NCBI RefSeq assembly: GCF_008014345.1
Contig: NZ_VPFL01000007.1
Span: 62,001-126,000 of the forward strand
Length of the DNA: 64,000 nt
Direction: 5' to 3'
Source: Pelomicrobium methylotrophicum
Lineage (GTDB): Bacteria > Pseudomonadota > Gammaproteobacteria > Burkholderiales > UBA6910
Position 1 is the stretch's first letter. The number at the start of each line of letters is the position of its first letter. The position numbers and the translations under genes are program-made. Below are positions 1 through 8,090 of this stretch, piece by piece. The notes under the pieces are model-generated. The model saw only the letters and a list, made by a program, of their open reading frames with translations, was not told where the DNA came from and searched no databases.

Positions 1-121
1 GGGACAGGTTGTCAACCCCGGTGACCGCGTGGCCGTCGGCAAGAAGCCGGCCCGCCAGCGCCGCGCCGATGAAGCCGGCAACGCCGGTCACTAAAACGCG
101 GTTTTCCGGCACACCGCTCAT
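1..121 (-). CDS. NAD-dependent epimerase/dehydratase, N-terminal fragment (runs off the window)
   Basis: Only the first 40 codons are present. The translation begins MSGVPENRVLVTG and continues with GFIGAALAGRLL, the Rossmann TGxxGFIG dinucleotide-binding motif of extended short-chain dehydrogenases that act on nucleotide sugars. Its ATG overlaps the TGA of the upstream ArnT-like transferase (ATGA), so it is the fourth gene of a translationally coupled glycosylation operon. In such operons an epimerase usually makes the sugar nucleotide that a GT2 enzyme loads on polyprenyl phosphate. The substrate cannot be told from this fragment. Confidence 0.75.
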   Translation of the reverse strand, partial: MSGVPENRVLVTGVAGFIGAALAGRLLADGHAVTGVDNLS

Positions 122-1749
122 GGCGCCACCTCGCTGGCCGGCATTCCGAGACGGTGTCTTCCTGAGACGCTTGCCGCCGTGCGACCGCCGATGATGGCGA
201 CAAACCGGCTGCGGAACGGTTGATGGAACTCTGCTTCGTTGAGCGTCGGATCGTCCGCAGCCAAGTAGACGATGGCCCGCCCGCTCGGATGCCGGACGAA
301 CCATGCGGGTAGCTCCGGCGGCTGGATGATTTCCAGGGGGCGCTTGAGGCGTCCGAGGAAGTGAAACTGGCCGTGGTACTTGCCTACGTGGGCCAGCGGC
401 ACGCCTTTTTCTTCGAGCGTCTTGAGCCGGGCGCTGATGGGGTTCAGGTCGTAGGCGTTCCACACGGGCAACGACAGCCCCGCCTGGAAGGCGGCGACCG
501 TGAAGGCCGACGCCAGAGCCACCTTTGCGGCTTCGAGGAAAGGATGCCCGAGCCTGACCACCGCCAGGACGACGCCGGCCCCGGCAATGGTGAGGCCGGT
601 CACCACTGGAAGCTCCGCGACCCACGCGGGCAAGTGAAGCTTCGGTCCGAGAATCGGCGTAAAGGAGAGCAGCCCGCCGAAGAGGACCAGGCCGGCGGCA
701 GGGAACAGGGCGTCGCCCGGGCGGACCGTCGGGTTTTCGACGAGACCGCGACCAGCCAGCAGGGCCAATGGCGGCAGCAGCGGCAGGAGGTAATGCGCCT
801 GCTTACCGCTAAAAGCCGAGAAAGCGGCCAAGCCGACGCCGCTCCATACCAGCATCAGACGGATGCCGCTGTCCGGTCGGGTGGCGACCAGCGGGCGCAA
901 CGCGCGCCACAGCGGCGGCCATACGATCCAGGGAAACAGCAGCAACGGCAGCAGGGGGAGATACCACCAGAGCGGGCGCCGGTGGGCGAATGCCGACACC
1001 ACGCGTCCAGTCGTCTGGTGCCAGAGGATTTGCTGGGCGTACGCATCGCCGCCGGCTTGGGCCGCCGGAAACGCCCAGGCGGCGGCGAGCCCAAGCCCGA
1101 CCGCCGCACCGGCCGCCACGCCAAGATACCAGCGTGTCCATTGCGGGCGGTTTTCGCGCATCCACAGCGGGGCGGTCAGTGCGGGGATCCCCAAGTGGAG
1201 CAGGGCAACCGGTCCCTTGGTCAAGATCCCCAGGCCAGCCGAGATACCGAACAGGGCGAAACTGCTCCACCGCTTCTCCTGCCACGCGTGCAGCAGCGCA
1301 GCCGTGCCGGTCAGCACGAAAAAGGTGAGCGTCATGTCGTAGACCAGGCCGGTGCAGAATGCCGACCAGAAGGCGGTTCCCGCGAGCACCAGCACTGCAC
1401 CGCCGGCGGCTTCGGACGTGTGCGGCCACAGGCGCCGTCCGAGGGCGTACGTGACATAGAGACAGCCGAGCGCGAACAGCGGCGGCACCAGCCGGGGCCA
1501 CCAGGTATTGACGCCGGTCACTGCCCAGCCCAGCTGAATGATCCAGAATAAAAGCGGGGGCTTGTCGCTGTAAGGCGCGCCGTTCAGATACGGAACCAGG
1601 AAATCCCCCCGGTTCCACATCTCCCACGCGACGCTGACCACCCGGGTTTCGTCGACGGGCAGGATGGGTCGGAACTCCAGCGTCACGAATACCGGCAGGA
1701 ACCAAAGGCCGATGACGAACGCGGGACCGGTCAAGCGGGCGCTCTTCAT
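118..1749 (-). CDS. ArnT-like polyprenyl-phosphate-sugar glycosyltransferase (GT39/GT83 type)
   Basis: A 543-residue multi-pass inner-membrane protein. After the first membrane segment it has a periplasmic loop with PVDETR, the acidic DE pair typical of the catalytic loop of ArnT/PMT-type C-type glycosyltransferases, followed by PYLNGAPYSDKPPLLFW, also characteristic of this family. About ten further hydrophobic segments and a C-terminal soluble domain give the usual ArnT length. The family transfers a sugar from undecaprenyl phosphate to lipid A or another envelope acceptor. Its ATG overlaps the LAB_N gene stop and its stop overlaps the epimerase start. The transferred sugar (aminoarabinose or other) is not determined; no ArnA/ArnB is visible in the window. 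Confidence 0.8.
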   Translation of the reverse strand: MKSARLTGPAFVIGLWFLPVFVTLEFRPILPVDETRVVSVAWEMWNRGDFLVPYLNGAPYSDKPPLLFWIIQLGWAVTGVNTWWPRLVPPLFALGCLYVTYALGRRLWPHTSEAAGGAVLVLAGTAFWSAFCTGLVYDMTLTFFVLTGTAALLHAWQEKRWSSFALFGISAGLGILTKGPVALLHLGIPALTAPLWMRENRPQWTRWYLGVAAGAAVGLGLAAAWAFPAAQAGGDAYAQQILWHQTTGRVVSAFAHRRPLWWYLPLLPLLLFPWIVWPPLWRALRPLVATRPDSGIRLMLVWSGVGLAAFSAFSGKQAHYLLPLLPPLALLAGRGLVENPTVRPGDALFPAAGLVLFGGLLSFTPILGPKLHLPAWVAELPVVTGLTIAGAGVVLAVVRLGHPFLEAAKVALASAFTVAAFQAGLSLPVWNAYDLNPISARLKTLEEKGVPLAHVGKYHGQFHFLGRLKRPLEIIQPPELPAWFVRHPSGRAIVYLAADDPTLNEAEFHQPFRSRFVAIIGGRTAASVSGRHRLGMPASEVAP

Positions 1750-2042
1750 GCCGGTTCGCGTCCGTGAACGCCGGCCGTCCGCCGGCGTTCACGGGAAATG
1801 AGGTGAAGGTTGCGGGCGTAGATCACCAATCCGCCCAGCTGGCCGACGATGAAAACGGGGTCGGCGCGGTAGACTGCGTAAGCGAGCAACGCAGCGCCAC
1901 CCGCAAGGCTGAAATACCAGAAGGCGAGCGGCACCACGCTTCTTTTGCACCGTTCGCTCGCCCACCACTGGACCAGGAAACGCATGGAGAACAGCGATTG
2001 ACCGAGAAAACCCAATCCCAACCAGAGCATTTCTGCATTCAT
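1746..2042 (-). CDS. LAB_N-domain (lipid-A-disaccharide synthase N-terminal-like) membrane protein
   Basis: A small protein of 98 residues starting MNAEMLWLGLGFLGQ, with about three hydrophobic helices and the central FLVQWWASE stretch typical of the LAB_N family. These small proteins are found next to GT2 and ArnT-like enzymes and are thought to act in flipping or handling of polyprenyl-linked sugars; that role is an inference. The ATG was chosen because it sits one base after the stop of the GT2 gene and gives a protein of normal LAB_N length. A longer upstream start would run inside the GT2 gene. Confidence 0.75.
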   Translation of the reverse strand: MNAEMLWLGLGFLGQSLFSMRFLVQWWASERCKRSVVPLAFWYFSLAGGAALLAYAVYRADPVFIVGQLGGLVIYARNLHLISRERRRTAGVHGREPA

Positions 2043-2043
2043 C

Positions 2044-2835
2044 TCAGCAGCCTTCTTCAATGTCGGCCCGGCGGTAGCGGCGTTGCAGCCATAGCACGCC
2101 CAGCAGGTCGACGATCCCGACCCACAGACGGTTGCCGATGCCATAGTGAGGGCGGCCTTCAAGCCGCGGCCGGTGATTGACCTCGACGAGCACGATTTCA
2201 CCCCCTTGGCGCTGGACGAGCGCCGGCAGGAAACGGTGCATATGATCGAAGTAGGGCAACTCCAGAAAAGCGTCGCGGCGAATCAACTTCAGTCCGCAAC
2301 CGCTGTCGGGTGTACGATCTCCCAGCACGCGGCTGCGCACGGCATTGGCGATGCGCGAGGACAGCCTCCGAAGCCACGAGTCTTCTCGGCGGCGGCGCTG
2401 ACCGGCCACGAGCTGGACCCGCTCTGGGGTTGGATGCCTCTCCAGCGCTTCGATCAGGCGTGGGATGTCTGCGGGATCGTTCTGGCCATCGCCGTCGAGG
2501 GTGACAATCCAGGGGTGGCGGGCCGCCTTGACGCCCGTGCGTATCGCCGTGCTCTGGCCGCAGTTATGGCGATGACGCACGAAGCGCAGCCACGGCCGGC
2601 CCGCGGCGAGTCGTTTCAGTTCGCGCACGGTGCCGTCGCTGCTGCCATCGTCAATAAAAATGACCTCCAACGGCGGCAGACCGGCACGGATCGCCTCCAG
2701 CTCCGCCACCAGGCGAGCCAGATTCGGCGCCTCGTTGTGCAGGGGAATGACTGCAGAGAGCGCGCTGACCACTGGGTGGCGCCTTGAAAGGGCACCCCGA
2801 GACGCATCAATGTTCAAGATCTCTTTGAGTTCCAT
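2044..2835 (-). CDS. GT2 polyprenyl-phosphate glycosyltransferase (DPM1/ArnC-like)
   Basis: A 263-residue cytosolic glycosyltransferase of the GT-A fold. It has the N-terminal VIPLHNEAPNL motif, IDDGSSDGT for nucleotide-sugar binding and the metal-binding LDGDGQNDP segment. It lacks the two C-terminal membrane helices of full ArnC, so it resembles DPM1-like polyprenyl-phosphate sugar synthases. It would load the sugar used by the ArnT-like enzyme two genes downstream. It is the first gene of the operon; a tandem repeat about 95 bases upstream is a likely regulator site. Confidence 0.8.
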   Translation of the reverse strand: MELKEILNIDASRGALSRRHPVVSALSAVIPLHNEAPNLARLVAELEAIRAGLPPLEVIFIDDGSSDGTVRELKRLAAGRPWLRFVRHRHNCGQSTAIRTGVKAARHPWIVTLDGDGQNDPADIPRLIEALERHPTPERVQLVAGQRRRREDSWLRRLSSRIANAVRSRVLGDRTPDSGCGLKLIRRDAFLELPYFDHMHRFLPALVQRQGGEIVLVEVNHRPRLEGRPHYGIGNRLWVGIVDLLGVLWLQRRYRRADIEEGC

Positions 2836-2929
2836 CGCTGGCCGGCGGAACGGATAAACCCCTGTCCATGCCCGGCTCGTCGTGTTCAGGAATGGAGGGG
2901 GATACTAATCGGAGTGCGGTCGAGATCGC

Positions 2930-2957
2930 GTGAGGGATTTGTGAGGGATTTGTGAGG
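2930..2957. promoter_or_regulatory. tandem 11-bp direct repeats, candidate response-regulator binding site
   Basis: The unit gtgagggattt occurs twice back to back and is followed by the start of a third copy (gtgagg). An 11-bp period equals about one DNA helical turn, the usual spacing of half-sites for OmpR/PhoB/PmrA-type regulators that bind as head-to-tail dimers. The site lies upstream of the GT2 operon, and an OmpR-family two-component system is encoded immediately on the other side. The remaining stretch between the GT2 gene and the kinase gene shows no coding signal. Confidence 0.5.
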
Positions 2958-3102
2958 AACCTCGTCCAGGGATGGGTCCCCTCCGAGTCATGCGCTGGCG
3001 AAAATGGCCCTTATCGTGAACCCGGCAAGGTCATGTTTGATTTCTTGAAAGCGGCATCTGCCCTCCGCCTGCAGCGGCCGGGCGGCACGGGCGCCTGCGG
3101 CT

Positions 3103-4425
3103 TTATCCGTGCCCGGTCTCGGGAGCGGGCGTGGGTGGGAGCGAGGATGAGGAACCCGGGAACTCGATGCGAAAGCGGGTGCCTTTGCCTAGCTGGCTTT
3201 CCACGTCTATACGCCAGCCGAGCCGGTCGGCGATTGAGCGCACGATGGCGAGCCCGAGTCCGGTGCCTTCGGTACTGGCGCCGTTTTGGCCGCGGTAGAA
3301 GCGGTCGAAGATTCGCGGCAGGTCGTGCTCGGCGATACCGCTGCCGGTATCGCTCACCTCCAGCACCGACCCGCGGAAGCTGATCCGAATCTGGCCATGG
3401 GAAGTATGGGCGATCGCGTTCTTCAGCAGGTTGGCGACCGTGAGCTGCAGGGCGATGCGATCGGTTTCCAGGGTAGCGCTGGCACCGACGTCGATTTCAA
3501 GGTGCACATCCGGCCGCATCCGCAGCGTTTCCCGCAACGGCACCAGTGCCTCCTGTACCGCTTCGCGCACGTTTATCGTTTCCGCATCGGGGGTCGCAGT
3601 TTCCCGGGCGAGAAACAATAAGGCGCGGATCGATTCCTCCATGCGCGCTGCGGCGCCGGCCAGCGCTTCGACCCGCCGGCGTGCCTTGTCCGACAAGCTG
3701 GGATCCTGAACGAGCAGCTCGCAGCCGGTCTTGATGGCGGTCAGCGGCGTGCGCAGCTCGTGGCTCGCGTTGGCGGTGAACTCCTTTTCGCGACGAAGGA
3801 GCTCGGCGGCGCGGCGGTGATAGTCGGCGATCGCCTGGGCGAGACTGGCGATTTCCTCGTCCTGATAATCGGCGGCCGTCGGCGGCGCATCATCCTCGGT
3901 GCGCAACCGTGCCACGCGCCGGGCGAGATCGGTGACTTGGCGCACCAGGAGCCCCGCAACCCAGTAGCCCAACAGGGCGGTGATGACCGCCATGGTGAGC
4001 ACGGCGAGCACCATCAGGTGACCGAACTCCCGCACGCGTTCCTCGTGGGGGGTCGCGTCGTACACCAGGTACAACGTGGCCTCGCCCACGCGGCGGACCT
4101 CGATGTGCAGCTCGCGTCCGTTACGCTCGAGCTCCGTGGTGCCGGGGGGCAGGTCACGGAAGGCGGCCGGTACCTGCGATCGCTCGTCAGGGGTGCGGGC
4201 GAGGTAGCCCTGGAGGTCCTCGCCTGCCAGCAGTTCGGGCACCTGCCCAAGCCGGATCTGCTCTTCGAGCCGGCGCAGCTGACCGTCCAGGATCTGGGTG
4301 ACGAGATCGTCTTCCTGCTCTTCGGTGAGCATGACCACCGCCACCGACTGAACCACCACCAGGAGCAGGCTGACGGCGGCGATGGTCAGCGCGGTGCGGG
4401 TGCGCAATCCCAGCTTAGCCCGCAT
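3103..4425 (-). CDS. two-component sensor histidine kinase (HisKA family)
   Basis: An inner-membrane sensor kinase of 440 residues. A basic N-terminus and first membrane helix are followed by a periplasmic sensor region of roughly 120 residues, a second helix, a HAMP-like linker, the H-box NASHELRTPLTAI, N-box NLLKNAIAHTS, G1 box DTGSGI and G2 box GTGLGLAIV, so all catalytic elements are intact. I prefer the ATG beginning MRAKLGLRT; a GTG 33 bases upstream gives MTPVSRRVGEK in addition. It is encoded downstream of its response regulator. Proximity to the lipid A/polysaccharide glycosylation operon suggests a PmrB-like envelope sensor, but the signal is unknown. Confidence 0.85.
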   Translation of the reverse strand: MRAKLGLRTRTALTIAAVSLLLVVVQSVAVVMLTEEQEDDLVTQILDGQLRRLEEQIRLGQVPELLAGEDLQGYLARTPDERSQVPAAFRDLPPGTTELERNGRELHIEVRRVGEATLYLVYDATPHEERVREFGHLMVLAVLTMAVITALLGYWVAGLLVRQVTDLARRVARLRTEDDAPPTAADYQDEEIASLAQAIADYHRRAAELLRREKEFTANASHELRTPLTAIKTGCELLVQDPSLSDKARRRVEALAGAAARMEESIRALLFLARETATPDAETINVREAVQEALVPLRETLRMRPDVHLEIDVGASATLETDRIALQLTVANLLKNAIAHTSHGQIRISFRGSVLEVSDTGSGIAEHDLPRIFDRFYRGQNGASTEGTGLGLAIVRSIADRLGWRIDVESQLGKGTRFRIEFPGSSSSLPPTPAPETGHG

Positions 4426-4506
4426 TTTTTCACCCACGCGCCGGGAAACCGGTGTCACGGCGCACAGAGACCCGCGGTGGCCCCAGGTTCAGGCGCGGTT
4501 CGCGCG

Positions 4507-5190
4507 CTAGCGTGCATGGGTCGCGGGCAGGCGGTAGCCGAGACCGTGCACGGTCTCGATCGGATCGTAGCCTGCCGCGGCCGCCAGCGCCCGCCGCAGC
4601 ACGTACATCTGGCTGCGCAGGGTGTCGCTCGACTCTTGGGGCTCGCCCCATACCGCGGTTTCCAGCTCGGCGCGGGAGAACACCCGGTCCGGCTGGGCCA
4701 TGAGCACTTCCAGCAGGCGGATCGCCTTGGGGGGAAGCTTGACCGGCTTGCCGCCGAAGCGGACCGATAGCGTGCGGGGATCAAAGCTGAGCTCTCCCAC
4801 CTTCAGCTCGCGGTGGGTGACGCGGCCGGTGTGGCGCTTGTGCAGGGCGGTCAAGCGGGCTTCCACTTCTCGCAGGGAAAAAGGTTTGACCAGGTAATCG
4901 TCGGCGCCGTAGGAGAAACCCTCCAGCTTGTCCTCCAGGGTGTCGCGGGCGGTGAGCATCAGCACTGGCGTGTCCCTGCCGGCTTCCTCCCGTAGCTTGC
5001 GGCACAGGGTCATGCCGTCCATGCCGGGCAGGTTGAGATCCAGCAGAATGGCGTCGAAGTCGTGGGTGATGGCCAGATGCAAGCCGGTAACGCCGTCGGC
5101 GGCGGCGTCCACCACGTGGCCCCGCGCTTCCAGAAAGTCGTAGAGGTTTGTGGCGATGCTCTTGTCGTCTTCGACGATCAGGACGCGCAT
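4507..5190 (-). CDS. OmpR/PhoB-family response regulator
   Basis: A regulator of 227 residues with an N-terminal receiver domain (acidic EDD pocket, phosphoacceptor Asp in LLDLNLPGMDG, conserved Lys in YLVKPF) and a C-terminal winged-helix DNA-binding domain ending VHGLGYRLP. It is the partner of the downstream kinase. Its start lies one base beyond the stop of bpt, so it is probably cotranscribed with the aat-bpt pair. Members of this family bind tandem half-sites spaced 11 bp, matching the repeat in front of the GT2 operon. Confidence 0.88.
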   Translation of the reverse strand: MRVLIVEDDKSIATNLYDFLEARGHVVDAAADGVTGLHLAITHDFDAILLDLNLPGMDGMTLCRKLREEAGRDTPVLMLTARDTLEDKLEGFSYGADDYLVKPFSLREVEARLTALHKRHTGRVTHRELKVGELSFDPRTLSVRFGGKPVKLPPKAIRLLEVLMAQPDRVFSRAELETAVWGEPQESSDTLRSQMYVLRRALAAAAGYDPIETVHGLGYRLPATHAR

Positions 5191-5191
5191 T

Positions 5192-5920
5192 TCAAGGCGA
5201 TGACAGCCGCTGCCACCGGCCGTTGATGAGCCCCTCCAGCGGCTGGAACTGGATCTTGTAGGCCATCTTCCGGCTCTCGGCGATCCAGTAGCCGAGGTAG
5301 AGGTAGGGCAGCCCGAGCTCTCGGCACCGGTGGGCCTGCCACAGGATGTTGTAGGTGCCGTAGCTGGCGCCTGGCACGGTGGGTTCGAAGAAGGTGTACA
5401 CCGATGAGAGCCCGTCGGACAGCTCGTCGATGATGCTCACCATCCTGAGTTCCGTGCCTTCGTGGAACTCCACCAGCTTCGAGGTGACGTTGCTCTGCAG
5501 GAGGAAGTGGCGGTACTGTTCGCGGCTATCCTGATCCATGCCTCCTCCCGCGTGGCGGTGGGCTTGGTAGCGCAGGTACAGCGCGTAGTGGGCGGCGCTA
5601 TAGTGCAGGTTATGGACGCTGGCCCGCAGGTCCTGATGCCGCTTCCATGCCCGACGTTGGGAGCGGTTGGGCTTGAGCTCCGCGACCACGATGCGCACCG
5701 GAACGCAGGCGCGGCAGCTGTCGCAATACGGCCGGTAGGTGAACGCTCCGCTGCGGCGGAAGCCGGCCCGTACCAGCTCGCCGTATACCCGGCTGTCGAT
5801 CAGGTGGCTCGGGGTGGCCACCTGGCTGCGCGCCATCCGCCCCGGCAGGTAGCTGCAGGGGTAGGGGGCTGTGGCGTAAAACTGCAGCACCGACAGCGGA
5901 AAGTCATTCAGCAAGGCCAT
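5192..5920 (-). CDS. bpt: aspartate/glutamate leucyltransferase Bpt (ATE family)
   Basis: A cytosolic 242-residue protein that transfers leucine from Leu-tRNA to proteins with N-terminal Asp or Glu, marking them for ClpS/ClpAP degradation. It shows the family N-terminus [19 protein letters not shown] and the cysteine-bearing [16 protein letters not shown] block, and ends with the conserved QFQPLEGL region. The start at MALLNDFPL was chosen because Bpt proteins begin a few residues before LSVLQFY; an ATG 33 bases upstream is possible. The gene overlaps the end of aat, so the two N-end-rule enzymes are coupled. Confidence 0.9.
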   Translation of the reverse strand: MALLNDFPLSVLQFYATAPYPCSYLPGRMARSQVATPSHLIDSRVYGELVRAGFRRSGAFTYRPYCDSCRACVPVRIVVAELKPNRSQRRAWKRHQDLRASVHNLHYSAAHYALYLRYQAHRHAGGGMDQDSREQYRHFLLQSNVTSKLVEFHEGTELRMVSIIDELSDGLSSVYTFFEPTVPGASYGTYNILWQAHRCRELGLPYLYLGYWIAESRKMAYKIQFQPLEGLINGRWQRLSSP

Positions 5921-6602
5921 CGTCAAACCGCCATTTTCCGGTGACGCCGTCATAGTTTACCAATTCCGCAACGCGCCGCGTGAAATCGCTGCGGGCAATC
6001 TCCCGCGCGCCCAGAGAGCGCAGGTGGGGCGTGGCCATCTGGCAGTCGATGAGACCGAAACCCCACCGTTCCAACTGGCGCGCCAGATGGACCAGGGCGA
6101 TCTTGGAGGCGTCGCGGACGCGGGTGAACATGGACTCACCGAAGAAAGCGCGTCCCAACGACACCCCGTACAGCCCCCCCGCCAGCTCGCCGTCGATCCA
6201 GGTCTCCACCGAATGGGCGTAGCCGGCCTGATGGAGCCGATCGTAAGCCTCCATCATGGCGGGCGTAATCCAGGTGCCCGCCTGGCCGGGTCGCGGCGCA
6301 GCGCAGGCTTCCATCACCTGCCTAAACGCCGTGTCGCAACGGATTTCGTAACGGCGGTTGCGAAGCGCCTTGCGCAAGGAGCGCGAGACTTTGATCTCCG
6401 GCGGAAACAGGACCATCCGCGGGTTGGGGCTCCACCACAGGATGGGCTCGCCCTCGTTGAACCAGGGAAAGATGCCGTGCCGATAGGCGTCGAGAAGCCG
6501 GCCCACGGACAAGTCGCCGCCGGCGGCGAGCAGCCCGTTGGGCGAAGAGAGCGCTCTTTCCACCGGTGGAAACGGAGTATCGGGAAACAGCCAAGGGATC
6601 AC
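5904..6602 (-). CDS. aat: leucyl/phenylalanyl-tRNA-protein transferase Aat
   Basis: A cytosolic transferase that attaches Leu or Phe to proteins with N-terminal Lys or Arg. Diagnostic blocks are [38 protein letters not shown] and [18 protein letters not shown], all conserved in the family. I place the start at the GTG giving (M)[17 protein letters not shown], the usual beginning in beta-proteobacterial Aat. An upstream in-frame start would add 18 atypical residues. It is first in the aat-bpt-response regulator-kinase gene string. Confidence 0.9.
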   Translation of the reverse strand: MIPWLFPDTPFPPVERALSSPNGLLAAGGDLSVGRLLDAYRHGIFPWFNEGEPILWWSPNPRMVLFPPEIKVSRSLRKALRNRRYEIRCDTAFRQVMEACAAPRPGQAGTWITPAMMEAYDRLHQAGYAHSVETWIDGELAGGLYGVSLGRAFFGESMFTRVRDASKIALVHLARQLERWGFGLIDCQMATPHLRSLGAREIARSDFTRRVAELVNYDGVTGKWRFDDGLAE

Positions 6603-6668
6603 TGACCTGACGTGAGACGTGAAGCGTGCCACCGCACGGCACGTTTCACCTTTCACGATTGACGGCGT

Positions 6669-7382
6669 TCAGCATCTGACCCGCTGTTCGCAATAGCTCG
6701 ACAGCTCGGTGACTCGCGTGGTCCTGGTGACGGGCGTTTTGGGCAGGCTGTCAGAGCCGTGCTCCAGCACCAGGCGGAAGTCGTACTTCTGGAAAAACTC
6801 GTTGAAAAGCTCACCGCCGAGCGTTCCCAAGGCGTACAACTGGTCGGTGGCCGGCTCGTACTCGAGCAGGATGGCCGCCAGCGGCTGGTTCGCGGGCCCG
6901 CCCACCACGCGGGCCCCGTTGGCCGGATCGTACTCGCTATGCTCCGCGCAGCAGTGAATCATGCGGGGACGGGCGAAGGTGGAGCCCTCGCTGGCGTTGC
7001 GGTAGCTGATGAAGCTGATCTGGCGCGTCGGGTACGCCAGCTTGTGGGCGCAGATGGCCGAGTACGCGACGATGGAGCGTTGTGGACCGACACCGCCCGA
7101 CCAGACGTAGGTCTGACCATGAGCGGTCTTGAGCTTCACGTCCCGTTGGGTGGGTTTGCCTAGGTTGAGCAGGAAGCAGGGCGTGCCGCCAAAGGGGTAG
7201 TGGAAGATGTAGTTCATGCCCACGGCCAATGAAGCGGCCTTGAGAGGTTTGTCGGCCGGGTCGACGAGAAGCGCCCGGGCATAGTAGCGGGGCGACACGG
7301 CCTGGATGGCCAAGGCTTGGGGGTTAGAGGCGGCCATCAAGGCGCCAGCGGCGCATGCCTTCATGAATTCGCGGCGTTCCAT
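6669..7382 (-). CDS. Tat-exported Rieske-type [2Fe-2S] protein
   Basis: A 237-residue protein starting MERREFMKACAAGALM, a twin-arginine type signal. The Rieske ligand pattern is present as SAICAHKL (CxH) and, about 30 residues later, HCCAEHSEYD (CxxH), giving two Cys and two His for a [2Fe-2S] centre. A periplasmic Rieske protein of this kind normally serves as an electron-transfer subunit, but no cytochrome bc1, arsenite oxidase or other partner gene adjoins it. A good Shine-Dalgarno (aggggacc) precedes the ATG. The physiological partner is unknown. Confidence 0.7.
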   Translation of the reverse strand: MERREFMKACAAGALMAASNPQALAIQAVSPRYYARALLVDPADKPLKAASLAVGMNYIFHYPFGGTPCFLLNLGKPTQRDVKLKTAHGQTYVWSGGVGPQRSIVAYSAICAHKLAYPTRQISFISYRNASEGSTFARPRMIHCCAEHSEYDPANGARVVGGPANQPLAAILLEYEPATDQLYALGTLGGELFNEFFQKYDFRLVLEHGSDSLPKTPVTRTTRVTELSSYCEQRVRC

Positions 7383-7483
7383 GGTCCCCTGGGGCGTCAG
7401 GGAAGTTGAATTTTTCTCTTAATGTAGGCGGGTTACCGCCCGTGTCAAGAGCGGGCGAAAGCCGCCCTTCGCCTGCCGGTCGC

Positions 7484-8020
7484 TCAGTAGCCGGACCTGC
7501 TGCCGCCAGCGGCCACGATCACGCCGCAGGCCAGCCGCCCGCCCGAGTTGCCCGTGGGCTGGGTCTTGTAGTCGTCCGGGTCGGCATGGACGATGACGCT
7601 GCGCCCGATGATGTTGGCCGGCCCCGAGCCGATGGACAGGCCGTCCACCTCTAGCGTGAGCTTGGCGTTGCCACTGGCGTCGGCGTTCAAATTGCCCAGG
7701 TCGCCCCCGTGGCGCTCGGCGTCGTGGGGGCCGCCGTGCTTCTTGCCGTGGGGGTTGAAATGGCCTCCCGCGCTCGTGCCGTCGGGTGCGCTGCAGTCGC
7801 CCTTCTCGTGGACGTGGAATCCGTGCAGTCCTGGAGACAGTCCCTTGACGCTGGCGACCACCAGTACCTTGCTGCCTTTCTGGGTGAAATTGACGGTACC
7901 GGTGACGCCGCTGCCCTTCAAGGGCTTGAGCTCGGCGGTCGCGGAGGGACCGGACAGGGGCAGGTCCGCGCAAGCGGCCAGGGTCAGGGCGGCAGCAACG
8001 GCGAATAGGGTTGTTCTCAT
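7484..8020 (-). CDS. sodC: periplasmic Cu/Zn superoxide dismutase (lipoprotein)
   Basis: A 178-residue protein with a short lipoprotein-type signal (LTLAACADL, lipobox Cys 17). The SodC core is clear: GLHGFHVHEKGDC, GGHFNPHGKKHGGPH, HGGDLGNL and SVIVHADPDDY, supplying the copper and zinc histidines and the structural cysteine pair with GGRLACGVI. It converts periplasmic superoxide to peroxide and oxygen. It has its own ribosome site (gaggag) and appears monocistronic. Copper demand links it loosely to the copper genes elsewhere in the window. Confidence 0.92.
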   Translation of the reverse strand: MRTTLFAVAAALTLAACADLPLSGPSATAELKPLKGSGVTGTVNFTQKGSKVLVVASVKGLSPGLHGFHVHEKGDCSAPDGTSAGGHFNPHGKKHGGPHDAERHGGDLGNLNADASGNAKLTLEVDGLSIGSGPANIIGRSVIVHADPDDYKTQPTGNSGGRLACGVIVAAGGSRSGY

Positions 8021-8090
8021 GGTTGACTCCTCAGGGGTGATGGGGGGGACAGCGCTTCCATTGTAGTCGGACTCGGCGGCAAGAAACGGG

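Noticed and set aside
2952-3383. Plus-strand frame starting MRNLVQGWVPSE
   Set aside because: It overlaps the kinase 3' end in antisense, is Arg-rich and has no family sequence.
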